Of a stretch of 64,000 nucleotides of DNA, positions 13,816-25,600 are shown piece after piece (positions within the stretch are counted from its first letter, which is position 1; each line of letters starts with the position of its first letter). The stretch spans positions 6,366,872 through 6,430,871 of the forward strand of contig NC_084807.1 in assembly GCF_963583255.1 (NCBI RefSeq). The letters run 5' to 3'. The notes beneath the pieces are model-generated. The model saw only the letters and a program-made list of their open reading frames with translations, did no database searches and was not told the origin of the DNA. The stretch comes from Pyrus communis. Its lineage: Eukaryota > Streptophyta > Magnoliopsida > Rosales > Rosaceae. The position numbers and the translations under genes are program-made.

Positions 13816-14079
13816 CATAAATAAATACTAGGTTAGTAATCAAGATCTAGACCAAACAAGAAATCAAATATATAAGTAACTATTAGGTTGAGAACTAAAA
13901 GCAGGTATGATGCAAACAATTCTTTGCGAAGGTATATCTAGCAATTGAGGTAGAGGAAGAAGATGAACATTAAAATCCTTAGAGGAAACATTTTTTTTTT
14001 TCGTTCGGCGAAAAGGAATGATTTCTTTCGGCGAAGAGAAATGAGAAATAGTTATATTTAGAGAGTCGTGCTAATAACA

Positions 14080-14406
14080 TGTTAGAAATAGGTCAAAGTT
14101 AGAGAGATAACCTTTACTAGTGACAGGAGCGAAGCAGGTGTAAAATATTATACTGTAACTATATCACAAAAGGATGACAAATAAAGGAGGTAGGAATAGA
14201 TAATGATGTTATTGATCTTTCCTTTCTTACTCTGTATTTTGATAGTACACAGAGTGCTCTATTTATAGAATAACTTCAGCACACAACTTTTGAAAAACAT
14301 GATATCCTTCACTTCCAAAGTCCACATTACTATGTGGGTATTGAAAAACCTACCAATATTTTCAATATCACTGTGGGCATTCATTAACCCACCAGTATTT
14401 TCAACA
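14080..14406 (-). repeat. 5' LTR of the copia element
   Basis: Starts on the minus strand with TGTTGAAAATACTGG and ends TTTCTAACA, the expected TG...CA ends. It is the same length as the other LTR. Confidence 0.92.
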
Positions 14407-14411
14407 GCATC

Positions 14412-15393
14412 ATTGCTTCATTATAATTATGGGAAAACTTCTGTTATATTCTAACGTGGTACATAATTAAGCTTTACAATTCTAATTAAACATTATCATT
14501 GAGATTAAAAATATTTAAATACTAAAAACAGTTAATATTTTTTAAAAATGTATAATTTTTCTTAGACATTGTCGTGTTAGTTGAAATGCAAGTTAAACAA
14601 GTGATCAGTCCTCCTTACATTTATAATGTACAATGCAAGAGCAGTTTGTTTGAGGATATCTCTACATAGTAATTTCTATTTTTCTTGAGTTTTCGCAGGT
14701 TTATAATTTTACTTACTACTTGATTATAAGAATGTAACTTTATGAGTTTATTTATATGGCATTCTAGCCAAACATGGGACAATTTAGCAAAAAATTGACC
14801 TCCCTGCACATGTTTCTGCGCGAGCGAAAGATTTTTTTTCTTTTTTTCTTCCAATCACGCACACTATGCACGATTTACAATTTTGTATTCGATTTTAGAC
14901 CTTTTTATTTGATTGATATTTCGACCTTGTAGTTGAGCACTGCCAATCTTTTGATAGCTATGAACTTATGTATATAAATCTAGCTTCTATGAACTTTATT
15001 TCTTGTATGTATACATTTTTAAAACATTTTAAACACCAGTAGCATCGCACTTTCAAAACTAAAAAGGATACGAATACCAATGCGTCCTAATCTCTTATCG
15101 GCCTAGTCTTCAGACATTAAACAAAAAACGTCATTTGAACTTGAACACGGAGCAGGATCAACATATTTCATGGGGATGTCCCTGTTCCATAATACTATAA
15201 TCTAAACTAGCTATTGATAGAACCTGTTTGTTAACTAAGATTTCATGAAATTACCATTTTAACCTCTCACCAAAACTGAACAAAAATTAAAAACATGCGC
15301 AATTTAGTAGTTACATGCAACATAAATTTTGATTTTTTTTTTACACCGACCTCACACCCATGTAAACATAACATGCCCTATTTAAATAACAAA
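14412..15393. other. AT-rich spacer, no gene seen
   Basis: No open frame resembles a known protein. I see no complete repeat here apart from poly-T runs. Confidence 0.5.
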
Positions 15394-15401
15394 TAAAAAA
15401 A

Positions 15402-15554
15402 GGGGGGGGGGTGTCATCCACACACCATTTTTTACTTCTCGCACACCCCTTGTCAACTTTTTTTCTTTTGATATTCTTTAATTCATCCGACCAGATGGCC
15501 AAAATTTTAAAAAGTGCGTGAAAAATAAAAATGGGTGTGTGCATATCACACCCC
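15402..15554. mobile_element. Small hAT-like MITE, copy 1
   Basis: 153 bases with inverted ends (GGGGTGTCATCCACACACC on the left, GGGTGTGTGCATATCACACC on the right) flanked by the 8-base duplication TAAAAAAA at 15394-15401 and 15555-15562. An eight-base duplication is the hAT mark, although here it is low in complexity. It has the same ends as the element at 54907-55034. A G run has expanded at the left end. Confidence 0.75.
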
Positions 15555-16740
15555 TAAAAAAATATGCCCACATTTGAAGAAACTGGCCTCCATTGTGCCA
15601 CATATCATAACTTTTTTTTTTTAATTTTTTTTAAACTATTCACACTTCTTAATAAAAATAAATAAAAAATAAAACGAAATTATTCACACATTTGTGTGTG
15701 TTATCTGCTAGTGTCTATAAATTAAGGTTTAAACCTTTTGCTACTTTATTATTGTTCTTTGTCATTTGCCATATCAAGTTGTAAGTGTTGTTACTCTGCC
15801 TTCCTCACAATCTCTTCCAGTGCTTCCCACAGTTTTGGGTCGTTGAAATCTTTAACAACGAAAGAGGCTCCGGCACTAATCAACGCTTCCTCGGGATTCC
15901 TAGTGCCTAAACCCACTACCGGCATTCCGGCTGATACTCCAGCTTTCACTCCCGAAACAGAATCAATCCTTGACAACCAAAAACAGAACAGAGATGGGTG
16001 CAAGGTATGTCAAAATTTAAGCAAAGCACAAAGTTCTGAGAGCCAAACCTCAAAAATTAAAGCATGCTCATTTAACACTTTAAGCGTTTCAAGCAGCGTC
16101 AAGTAAGGGTCAGGAAATGGTTTTGCTCATACGCATTCCTCTCCAAGAACAAGAATTTCAAAGAAATCTGTGATCTTCAACTTTGATAATATTAGCTCGA
16201 CATTTAGTATTGAAGCATTTGTTACTGCAGACCGTCTCAAGCCTTGTTTTTCAATCCATTGGCGTAACCTACCTAGGCCCTTAACAGGTTCTACCTTTTC
16301 AGATACCACCAATCTGCAACATATCACTCAGTAAATCAAGCTGAGACAAGAGATAGGGTCCTTATATTTCAAAGAAATAATACCACAACTCGATAAGGAA
16401 ATATAATTCCCTATTAGTCGAGGAAGATTGCAGTTATACAGTTTAAGATAATTTCCTTCCATCCACAGAAGAAGTACAACAAATAATACCAAAGCATTAT
16501 ATACCAAAAATGTATTTGATATCAAGCATGCAGTTTCGTGACAATTTTTGAAGTTACCTTCGGAACATGGTTTCCTTATCTCGGAAAAACTGTCTTGCTC
16601 TTTCAATATCCCAATCGAGAAAGACAATACCACAAAGATCCTCATTATGTCCTCCAGTTATCTTCTCACTGAAGAATTCTTTAGTGATAGGAACCCCACC
16701 ATTAAAACCTACATGTGGTACACCAAAAAGTGAGTTGAGA

Positions 16741-16814
16741 AAAATGCTAAGTGTGTTTGTGCATGTGTGTGTGTGCACGGGCGTGTGGATGATAGAGAGA
16801 GAGAGAGAGAGAGG
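16741..16814. repeat. Compound (TG)n and (AG)n microsatellites in a pseudogene intron
   Basis: TG-rich stretch about 16745-16785 and a pure AG run about 16794-16814, between exons 2 and 3 of the HAD pseudogene. Confidence 0.8.
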
Positions 16815-17879
16815 GATGTAGACATCAAAATTTCGGGAGAAATAAAGAGAGAAGCCTACTTCTTGAAGCATTTCATGGTAAGCATATTAATGGAAGGGAT
16901 CTAAATCACACAATGTTCCATCAATATCAAATAGAATTGCTTCTAGAGGAGCAACACAAGCTAGATAAGATTTTCTGCCATCACATAATGGAAGGTGATT
17001 ACCACAAGCAATCAAGTGACAAAAATTGAAGGTACAAAGAACGTGACGAAACTAAGATGCTATGTCTAGTGGCTCGGCCTAATGAAGCACAATTGTTTGT
17101 TCTATAAGTAAATATACTTCCTGTTAATATATATTACAGTTAAAAATCCTAAAATGCTAGATAAGATACTATAACTTTCTTGTCAATTTTGGTGACTATT
17201 AACATTTCACAAATTGCATGCACAAAGTACTCTCAATTAAACTATGGATATTATAGGATGCAGAAAATTATTGTAGTGCTAAGAAAGATTATGAGCTTTT
17301 GACCTTTTGTCCTGCTTAGCGTTTTCTCGAGTTTAAGCTATACTAAGTTGGCAAAGTAAAGCTGATGACAAGTAACCAGAAGATAAGTAACTTTTCTAAC
17401 TTATCAATGTGACCACAAGGCAGATAGTTTTGCGATCAAATTTCCTCTTAGTCTCAAGACCAAAGATTGAAGGGGTCGAACGCTTTGAACGAATAAGAAT
17501 GAACATATTTGTTAAGGTAGGATAAGGAACAAACTTTTTGAACTGTCCATTATATCAACCATCGATCCCCAAGCCTACCATTTGAACTCCAAAATAATTT
17601 CACATTTCATATCAACCATCGGATATCAAGAACCCTTTAAATGCTTAGACATACACCATCCCCCAACCCAAACCACAACAAAGAGGAAAAATAAAGGTTT
17701 TAGTTAGACAGTTCAAACACCATAAAGCTTTGCATTAAAGGTCAACACTTAAACATCAACCAATGTCTCAGAAGACTATGATCAGGCACCTAAATGAAGG
17801 TTGATGCAACATGCTCAGCTAAGCAATTTGTCCACAATCCTAAAAATGTAACAACATTTGACAATTTCGTTTGCTGCTT

Positions 17880-18160
17880 TGTTCAGAATCTGTTGAGAAC
17901 GAGTCTCACATTGATGGGAGGAGGGACCTTGCATTGGCTTATAAGTGGTTGGACTACTCCCTATATTGCCAATTGGTTTTATGGTGGAATTTCAACTTTC
18001 TTCATGGTATTAGAGCAAGTTGTCCCACGTGTGAAGCCCACACGCGCTCCACATCATCCCGTTGTGTTGTCCACACCTTGCATGGGCTTATAAGAGATTG
18101 GGCTACTCCCTATATTGCCAATTGGTTTTATGGTCAACTTTCTTCAGAATCAAGATTAGA
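17880..18160 (+). mobile_element. LTR end with primer site, remnant
   Basis: Sequence reading plus ends in TTCATGGTATTAGAGCA; TGGTATTAGAGCA (18005-18017) is a slightly mutated copia-type tRNA-Met primer site. A segment CTATATTGCCAATTGGTTTT occurs twice, 149 bases apart (17961 and 18110). This looks like an LTR 3' end plus leader left in the first intron of the HAD pseudogene. No coding part remains. Confidence 0.5.
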
Positions 18161-19009
18161 TTTCATAAGAACAATGTTATTCCTACACACAACTGATTCC
18201 TATAAACCGAAATTCAAACTAATTTACTCAAATTAAGCTTATCACATAAAATGTTCATAACTTATGAATAAGGACAACAATCACTCTTAAATATATAAAT
18301 TTTGCTCAACCATTATACCTCCATGTAGCATTACGAAAACTCGAACAAACATTGCTTCATACAACATCATCAGCAAATTATGCTTTGCACAAGAAACTTA
18401 GATACAATGCTTTCAGGAGTAAAAATAAATTTAAGAAAGCAAGAAAATAAAAAAAATACCTATCGAGTGGATGAGCATTTGACGAAAGGGACACCACTGT
18501 TAGTGAGGTTGATCTGAATTTAGTGGGGTTCTGTGTGCGATTTGCGGTTTTATGGAGGGGTTTTGGGAAAGTGGTGAGAACGAAGAAGACGAGAAGAAGG
18601 AAGAGCCAGCATGGTCTGGAATGTGACATGAGCTCTTTCCACTACTATTTATTTTATAGAAAAATAAATGAAGAGAGCAAACTCCAGTAAAATCATTGTC
18701 AGTACAATCAAACAAAAAATAAATAAATAATGGGTCAGGATCTATTTCAAATATAATTGTTCTGTATTGAGTTATTTAGTAATAGTATCGGCAAAAAAAT
18801 TTACCTCGTGAAAGACATGAGACCAAGAAATAAAATAAAAGGAAGTAGCGAGAGATCTAATATCATCGATGATCGTCCTCAGTCGCCAAGGTGCCCACAT
18901 TAGTACAAAATAACATCAATAATAAGCTTGGAATCTCCTTCAACACACATTATTTTAAACTTTGTAAATATCTAAGCATCATGAAGAGCAAGAATAGTAC
19001 TAAGATTTA

Positions 19010-19015
<6 letters not shown>

Positions 19016-19050
<35 letters not shown>
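19016..19050. repeat. (TA)n microsatellite
   Basis: Uninterrupted TA run in AT-rich spacer, about 120 bases left of a MULE. Confidence 0.9.
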
Positions 19051-19052
<2 letters not shown>

Positions 19053-19172
19053 CTTGTAATAGTGTGTTTGTAACCAATTTATTCCCACCATCGCGTAAAA
19101 AGTCGATAATAGTCTTATTTCAAAGGATAGTTATAGTTTAAACCAATTTCCCATGTTCACCCCAAGAAAATA

Positions 19173-20274
19173 GAGAAATTTGAAAAAATAACCCTATATA
19201 GAATAATAGTCATTCTTTTAAGTTTATGATAATTATAACCAAATGTTAATATAAAAATACTAATATACCCATAAAATAGAAATTGAGAGATAAGAAAGAG
19301 AGTTTGAAAACAAATCCAAAAACCAAAATCAAATCAAAGATTAGCCCAATGTCCTACAGGGTTCGTTTAAGTTTTCCAAAGAAAAAACTGACCCATGAAC
19401 ACAAGGGTTTTCTCGGTTTGATTTGTGTGATATGCAAAAATTGTTTATTTAGTTAGGCGTATGTATAAGTCAAATCCCTCACATTAAAGGGCGTGAAAGC
19501 CAAGATCATAAGCACCAGTGCCAATGGGAAGCAACAACAACATGAAACGTGGGAAAACAATGGCGGAAGTATCAAAGGAAATATCAACAGAGTTGTTGAG
19601 GCATACAAGCAAAGGCAAATAAGCAATGACTTCAAGCTAAAGTAGCTGGCGTGCAACATACTTGTTCCACTCCCTTTATCGTGAGATAGGGTTCGCCGAT
19701 ATTTTGTTGCATTTCTTTGTCTCTGAATATGACGATGATACTCTACTTCATCTATCAGGAGTGTTGTATGTTTGGGCACCAGAAACTTTTCTTGTTTTAA
19801 TATCCATAACGCAAGTTGTTGAAGAGTGATCCGACAAATAAATAAAAGCCTGTGACAGTACTAAGCCGATTTGCTTTAGGAACATCAAAATTCATTTACT
19901 GATGCGTTGGTCCGGCAGATCAAATCACAGCACAACACCCAAATGAAGGAAATTATCCCTCAAACAAACCTACTTTTCACCCTAAAACTCAAAATCTCCA
20001 AAGCTTGACTAATGCATGTTTTAGCAAAAAAATTGTTTATTGTTCATCATTTTGTTGTGAAATTGTTGTTGGGTTTCTATTGTTGTTAAAAAATTGGAGG
20101 TGGAAAAGAAGTAAATTTCTACAGGATTTATTTTCAACCTTGCTCATCTCTCAATTTCTATTGTAAGGCATTATCAATACTTTCATATCAACATTTGGTT
20201 ATAATTATCATAAATTTAAAATGATGGCTATAATTCTATTTAGGATCTAAATTTTGGTTAGTTTTCCAAATTTC
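19173..20274. mobile_element. Pack-MULE carrying an ARGOS/OSR-like gene fragment
   Basis: Long imperfect inverted ends (about 19173-19300 and 20140-20274) share the block ATGATAATTATAACCAAATG and a common GAGAAATTTG/GGGAAATTTGG outer end. The flanks repeat CCAAGAAAATA (19162-19172 and 20275-20285 by one alignment), 9-11 bases as in Mutator-like elements. No transposase is present. The interior carries a fragment of a host gene on the minus strand. Confidence 0.82.
19453..19779 (-). pseudogene. Captured ARGOS/OSR-family fragment
   Basis: The minus-strand reading gives RTLSHDKGSG, then HASYFSLKSLL, then LLIFPLILPPL, then a C-terminus close to LMILAFTPFNVRDLTYTYA. This is the layout of plant ARGOS/ARL/OSR organ-size proteins: a short basic N-terminal part, the SASYFSLES-like lead-in, and two hydrophobic helices around a Pro-rich turn. 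The Pro-rich turn is destroyed by a frameshift pair; the alternative frame there reads FMLLLLPIG, the expected second helix. It lies wholly inside the MULE. The parent is probably a functional gene elsewhere. Whether the fragment is transcribed cannot be told. Confidence 0.75.
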
Positions 20275-20409
20275 CCAAGAAAATACTTCTCTACCTTCGA
20301 CCCCAAATAATTTTTCTTAAAACAAATTATTTTTTTGTTTTAATTCTATTTATTTATATTTTAAAGGGCGTAGTCAAATAAGAATCTAGAGAAGTTTAAG
20401 AAGATTTTT

Positions 20410-21625
20410 GGGTAAATTACACTTTACCATCTCAGGTTTGGGGTCTATTACAACTTGATACAACATCTTTAAAACATTTCACTTTCATACCTCAAGTACT
20501 ATTTTATTTCAATATAACACATCCATTACATTTTCCATCCATTGATCTGTTAAGAGTTGGGTGGCTACCAAATTTGTGCCATGTGGCAAAAAAAATAATT
20601 TTTTATTCTTTTAAAATATTATAATAATTTACCCAATTAAAAAAAAAAACAAAACAAAAACTAAAAACCCAGAAACCCTTCTTCCCCGAGCCCTTCCCCT
20701 TCCCTGCAACCCAAACACACCATCCCCCCACCCCCACCTCCCCCGCAACCCCTCACCCCACCCAACCCCCTTCTCATCCACTCTTCTCACCTCCCCTCCC
20801 ATCCAAAAACCCACCATATCCCATCCAAACAAACGCCCAGATCTCCTTCTCCCCTACATTTCTCCGATTTAGGTCCGACTTTCCCCGTTTCAGATCTGCC
20901 GAGATCATCCCCCACCTCTTCATCACCAGCCATCATGCTCCTCCTAAACGGCAACACCATCCCTCACTTCTTCATCACCATCATCTGCTATGTCCTCCTC
21001 TCCGAGGACCACACCGTCTAGAAGCTCATCCTCCTCTACCTCATGATCATCGACAAGACTGACTCCAAGGGAAAGGTCCTGCGGGAGATGATCCTCATCT
21101 GCCAGAACCTCCGCAACAACCTCCGGTTTCTTTGTCACTTGAACGAGTTCGCGATCATCAAGCTGTTGATCCTCTCAATTCTCGCCAATTTGGGGCACCG
21201 CCACCCGTTCGTGCGGCGGATGATCATGTCTGTACCAGTTGCCACAGGGGGATACATTGCTGGACAGCGTGCCGAAAGATAGTGGAGGAGAGGGAGGTGG
21301 GGTTGGGTAAGGGATGGGGGGATGGGGTGTTTGGGTTGAAGCGAAGGGGGAAGGCTCGGGGAAGAAGGGTTTCTGGGTTTTCAGTTTGTTTGTTTGATTT
21401 TTTAAAATTATTATAATATTTTAAAAGAATAAAAAAAAAAATTTTGCCACGTGGCACAAATGTGAAAGCCACGTCAGCTCTTAACAGATCAATGGATAGA
21501 AAAATGTAACCAATGTATTATATTGAAATAAAATAGTACTTGAGATATGAAAGTGAAATGTTTTAAAGATGTTGTATGAGATTGTAATAGACCCCAAATC
21601 TGAGGTGGTAAAGTGTAATTCACAC
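20410..21625. mobile_element. Pack-MULE carrying a coatomer beta-subunit fragment
   Basis: Ends are GGGTAAATTACACTTTACC on the left and its inverted partner on the right (21607-21625). The 9-base duplication AAGATTTTT is perfect at 20401-20409 and 21626-21634, the Mutator mark. The inverted repeats run about 350 bases, including a GC-rich part (20690-20770 against 21295-21380). The unpaired middle is a captured gene piece. No transposase is seen. Confidence 0.9.
20930..21235 (+). pseudogene. Captured coatomer beta (COPI beta-COP) fragment
   Basis: Read with a few frameshifts and a stop (TAG near 21019), the plus strand gives MLLLNGNTIPHFFITII, then YVLLSEDHTV, IIDKTDSKGKVL, EMILICQNLRNNL, RFLCHLNE and GHRHPFVRR. 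These match the N-terminal HEAT-like part of plant coatomer beta in order, with an internal stretch missing after RNNL. The piece is the non-repeated core of the surrounding MULE. It cannot encode a working coat protein. Confidence 0.82.
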
Positions 21626-21814
21626 AAGATTTTTTTTAAATGGATTTATTAGGTGGCATAAATCTTTACCGTCGAAAAATTTCAAGGGTTAAGAGGGGAG
21701 GGGAGGGAAGGGAATTGTAAGGAAAAAGTCGATAAACCTCCAAAACCCCTCCATGACTCGGCCAATGCTTTTCCTGAACCAAATACATGAGAAGCTGAAT
21801 TCCGCAGGAAAGGG

Positions 21815-22656
21815 ATGAGCAGGGCTTCTACTCTCTTCCAATTGTGGCAGACCCCAATCAGATTGCCGCTCGCAATCTCTAAAATTTCAAAAGGTTTCCC
21901 TCTCTCTTTCTCTCTCTCAAACTTTTCTGTGTGATTTGATTCCACTGTACGTGTTGCTTGCTTTGATTTAACTATGAAATGCTTGCCTTTTGATTCAGTG
22001 GATGTCAATTCTTATTTTCTGCAACTCTTTTTGTTGCCATTGCTGTTTGGAAATTCACGGCTTCATTTTCCATTGGAATCCCAACCACTTGTGCATAACT
22101 ATTTGTTTTTCAATCATTCCATTGGTCTCTTAAGTTTTACTTGTCTGAGAAATTAAATTCCATTTGGCTTCACGGTGTGTGATTACGGTTTTTGGTTTTT
22201 AACTTGCATGGCCTGTGGCATTTACAAATGTTTTGGATCCTAATGCAGGTCCGCACTTGATACCGAGTGCCAGAAGTTATCCAGTACTGTGCTTCTGCAA
22301 GGAAATACAAACTAGCACATATGAAGTTGTCAAGGGAAGCTATGTACCTTCACCTGTTGTAAAACCAGAGAGCAAGGCGAAGGTATTTTCTCCTTGGTAT
22401 CTGTATTTATTTGGTCTCATGGGCACATTTATGATTTGACAGAAAATAAGGATAAATTACTAGCGGCCGAAGCAAAGCAAGAAATGATATGAAATAATTA
22501 AATGGTCCGGAAAAGCGAAAAGAATCAAGAAGCAAAGATTTAACATTATGTAATCATTATTTTGTAGTTTCATGGAAAGTATAACAAGAGGATTCAGTCA
22601 GTAATTGATTGGTTTGCTCTTGTATTCATATTAGAAATATATTAGGGCATTACTTC

Positions 22657-22687
<31 letters not shown>

Positions 22688-25600
22688 TTTTTCTTGTTGT
22701 ATGATAAGAGTAAGAGAGGTTGGACAGACCTTATGAATAAGTATCTGGGTACGGTGCAATTCAGGATTGAAGTATAAAAGACCGACTGCAATAATGGTAT
22801 GACCTTCTGGAGCTGTCAACGAGGGAGTTGGGTTTTGTTGATCAATAACCACCATGAACAATGTGTTCGAAGTCTGGCGTTTAGAAGTTTCTGACTGTAT
22901 AGTGGTATAGGGGATGGAATTATTGGGTGTGCATCTCATACAATAGGTTGCAGGAAAACGGTGGTAGTAAATGATCGATCTTGTTGACCAATTCACATTG
23001 TTTGTCCTGCTAACAGAAGAAGTATAAGTACCATGTATACCATATACGGGCATATAGGTTGTATGTGTACCATGTATACAGTGATACAGGTGGAGGCATG
23101 CACTACAATATTGTGGATGTATACCATTGATGGTTGAAATATCCATTTGATTCGTTTTTAGAAACAGTAGTTGTATATTGTGCAGAGAAGTTAATTGCTG
23201 ATTATTTGGTGCATTCATATGGTATTAAAACTCAGCGAAGTTTATTTTGACAACTTGAATAAGTTTGATATCTTAATGGCGTTTATGTTAATGGATTGTT
23301 GTCAATTTGGTTACTTGATTCTAATGTGACAGAACTTGAAGGGCATTGTTCTCTCAAGTTCAAATAAGTTTCAAGCTTCTATCAAAATTTATTTTATTTT
23401 TCTGGTGCCTACCTTCCTGCAATCTTTTCTCTTGAGAATAAAAATAGGAAGAAGTAATGGTGGTACCATGGTCCCAATATTGTAATTCTAGGAAAAATCA
23501 CTCGAAAATCTTGAAGATGTTGGTGCATTCCAAAAGCTACCCATGGTGATGCCATCTGTTGACATTCTGTACTCAGCACTAAGGAAGGCTAAGAGGATTA
23601 CACCAACAAAGGGTACTTGTTATTAGTGTTTATTTTATATCAGTTCTAACAAAAATACATTAGATTGGAATTGTAGGGAACTTGGTTTGTAGGACCCCTA
23701 CTGCTAGTCTGTTGGCCATGATTTTTGAAATCTTATTTTCAGGTATTGCCAATATTGCAAAGCGAGAGAGAAATAGAGGTGCAAGGCAACTTGATGCATT
23801 GATGAAAGTTTGTTCTTAACTGAAGTTTGTCTTTTGATTATATTTTCTTTTGTACTGTTTTTATATGAAAGACTGTTGAATGATAACTGACTAGCTTTCT
23901 GTTTCCATCTGCAGGAATTGGCAATTCCGTTGAGAACTTATTCAGAGAATTTTCCAAATAAAAAGTATCTTCACCCTTACGAACGGTCTCTTATTGAATT
24001 AATTCTTGGGGATGGAAATTATGAACAGGTACATATTGAGCAAATTATGGCCAATATTCAATGCAGAATAAATCAAGGATGTTATTGCAGTAAAAAGTTA
24101 ATTGGAATAACTTGTTCATATTCTCATAGTCATGTACTAAAAATATGAGTTAGGTTGTTGTTTTGATGTTTCTTATTATACTAAAATGAAAAAAATGCTT
24201 TCTCTCCTCGTCTTTTTGAATGAATTTCAATGAATACCTTTCAAACTAGTTTTCCAATTGTTTCTCCACGAGGACTGAATTATACTATCTTGTGACATTA
24301 AGAGAATGCAGATTGGTATTAAACTTTCATCAACTGCTCAGTCTTCAACTTTTTATTTGATTACAGGTGTTGGGAAAGGTTGATGCTTTGAGGAAGAAGG
24401 TTGTGTCTATTGGAAAGGAACATGCATCTCTTTGTGCTAAGGTGGATACAGTTCCCAATTCGAGCTTTCAGTATGGAAATTTATGACCTTTGACTGCCTT
24501 CCTTCATATTGTCCATCATGATTGCATACAATGCACTTGTACTTGGCAGCTTATGCTACTTTCTTCTTTTCTCGGACATCTCCTTAATTTTTATGTTTAT
24601 GCTTCATTGCTTATTAGCGTCGAAACATTAGTTGAAATTTAAGTGGTATTTTATGTTGTGCAGCATTATTCTTCCATGCCTGTTTTATATTGGCTTCCAT
24701 GTGCTAACTGCTTAGCATTCGTGAAATTTCTCATCTACTCGTGCTTTATTAGCTTTATGGGGATTACCTGCATCTTCTCTTACCAGAAACACGAACAGTG
24801 CATTGTGTAACTACTGTATGGATTTTACTCTACCATATTAGCAGTGTCCATTTATAGTTTTATCACGGTTGGAATTTCCTATATGTAAAAAGCTAGGGAG
24901 ATCCTACCCATGATTAAAAAATCAAAATAAAAAACTTGGGAGTAATGTATTTTATTGATTCTAGAAGACAAAATATTTTACAAAGTCTCGTATATTTTGT
25001 GGCAGTCAACGACAAAGAAGGAAGCAGAGGCAAGACTAACTGAGGTCATTTCTATTCTTTAGTCAAAAGAAAAACTCCATTTTAGCCGTGTAGATAGATA
25101 TTTACTCTGTTACAGTTATATCTACAGGGTATAAAGAAAGTCGAAGAGACATTTAATCGTGAAGGAAAACATGTCGATGATTTGTTACACATAGCCAAGG
25201 TGCTTTGATTTCTGAACTTGGTTCTATAGTGGTTCTTGTTTTTTGTTTATTCATTTTTTTTTTCCTTTTGAACTTAAGGAAGGCACGACATGTATTGTGT
25301 ATTATGACGGCATGGGTTCGAATCCCGTTGGTGGCTAATGTAACATCTAATCTACAAAATCTATCGTTTGGCAAAAAAAGAAAAAGAAAAAACTATTTAA
25401 TTGTTTCAAAACACATATCGTATCTATCATTTTATTTTTATAGATATGGTGTGTCTGAGAATCTGATCTTGCACGCAAGATTTTAAATATTATACAAAAA
25501 AAATTGTCAGGCAAAATTTGTATCATTAGGTTTCCTTAAGTTAAATGCACTGTGGAAGAAAAAGGTATTTGTAGTCTATCATTTTAATCACTAAATTCTG

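Larger units (their letters stand above)
8642..14406 (-). mobile_element. Complete but degenerate Ty1-copia LTR retrotransposon
   Basis: Two 327-base direct repeats bound the element (8642-8968 and 14080-14406), and the 5-base target duplication GCATC is perfect at 8637-8641 and 14407-14411. The element reads on the minus strand, so the right repeat is the 5' LTR. A tRNA-Met-type primer site, mutated to TGTTATTAGCAC, follows it; a weak purine tract (AAGGAGTAG, 8977-8969) precedes the 3' LTR. Internal order is gag, protease, integrase, RT, RNase H (copia order). Many frameshifts and stops make it inactive. It inserted just upstream of the RHIP1-like promoter. Confidence 0.93.
15791..18629 (-). 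pseudogene. HAD-family sugar phosphatase (SGPP-like), broken
   Basis: Exons in transcript order: 18629-18460, 16974-16856, 16708-16558, 16313-16049, 15968-15791. Exon 2 has the HAD nucleophile motif (APLEAILFDIDGTLCD), exon 4 the cap and motif II region (AVTNAS; AKPFPDPY), exon 5 motif IV (DSVSGVKAGVSAGMPVVGL). Lesions: TAA at 16889-16887 where the family has Tyr, TGA at 16129-16127 just before AKPFPDPY, a 4-base GATT duplication at the start of exon 5 that shifts the frame, and a GC rather than GT donor after exon 2. Ignoring these, the phases of all five exons close at 292 codons, so the loss is recent. The family dephosphorylates small sugar phosphates in the cytosol. The first exon encodes an unusual hydrophobic start (LFLLLVFFVL) and is tied to the rest only by phase. 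The 1.5-kb first intron holds an LTR fragment. Confidence 0.82.

Noticed and set aside
20629..20832. Gly/Arg-rich minus-strand open frame, mirrored at 21132-21416
   Set aside because: Both are the GC-rich inner part of the MULE inverted repeats, so the likeness reflects the repeat and not two genes.
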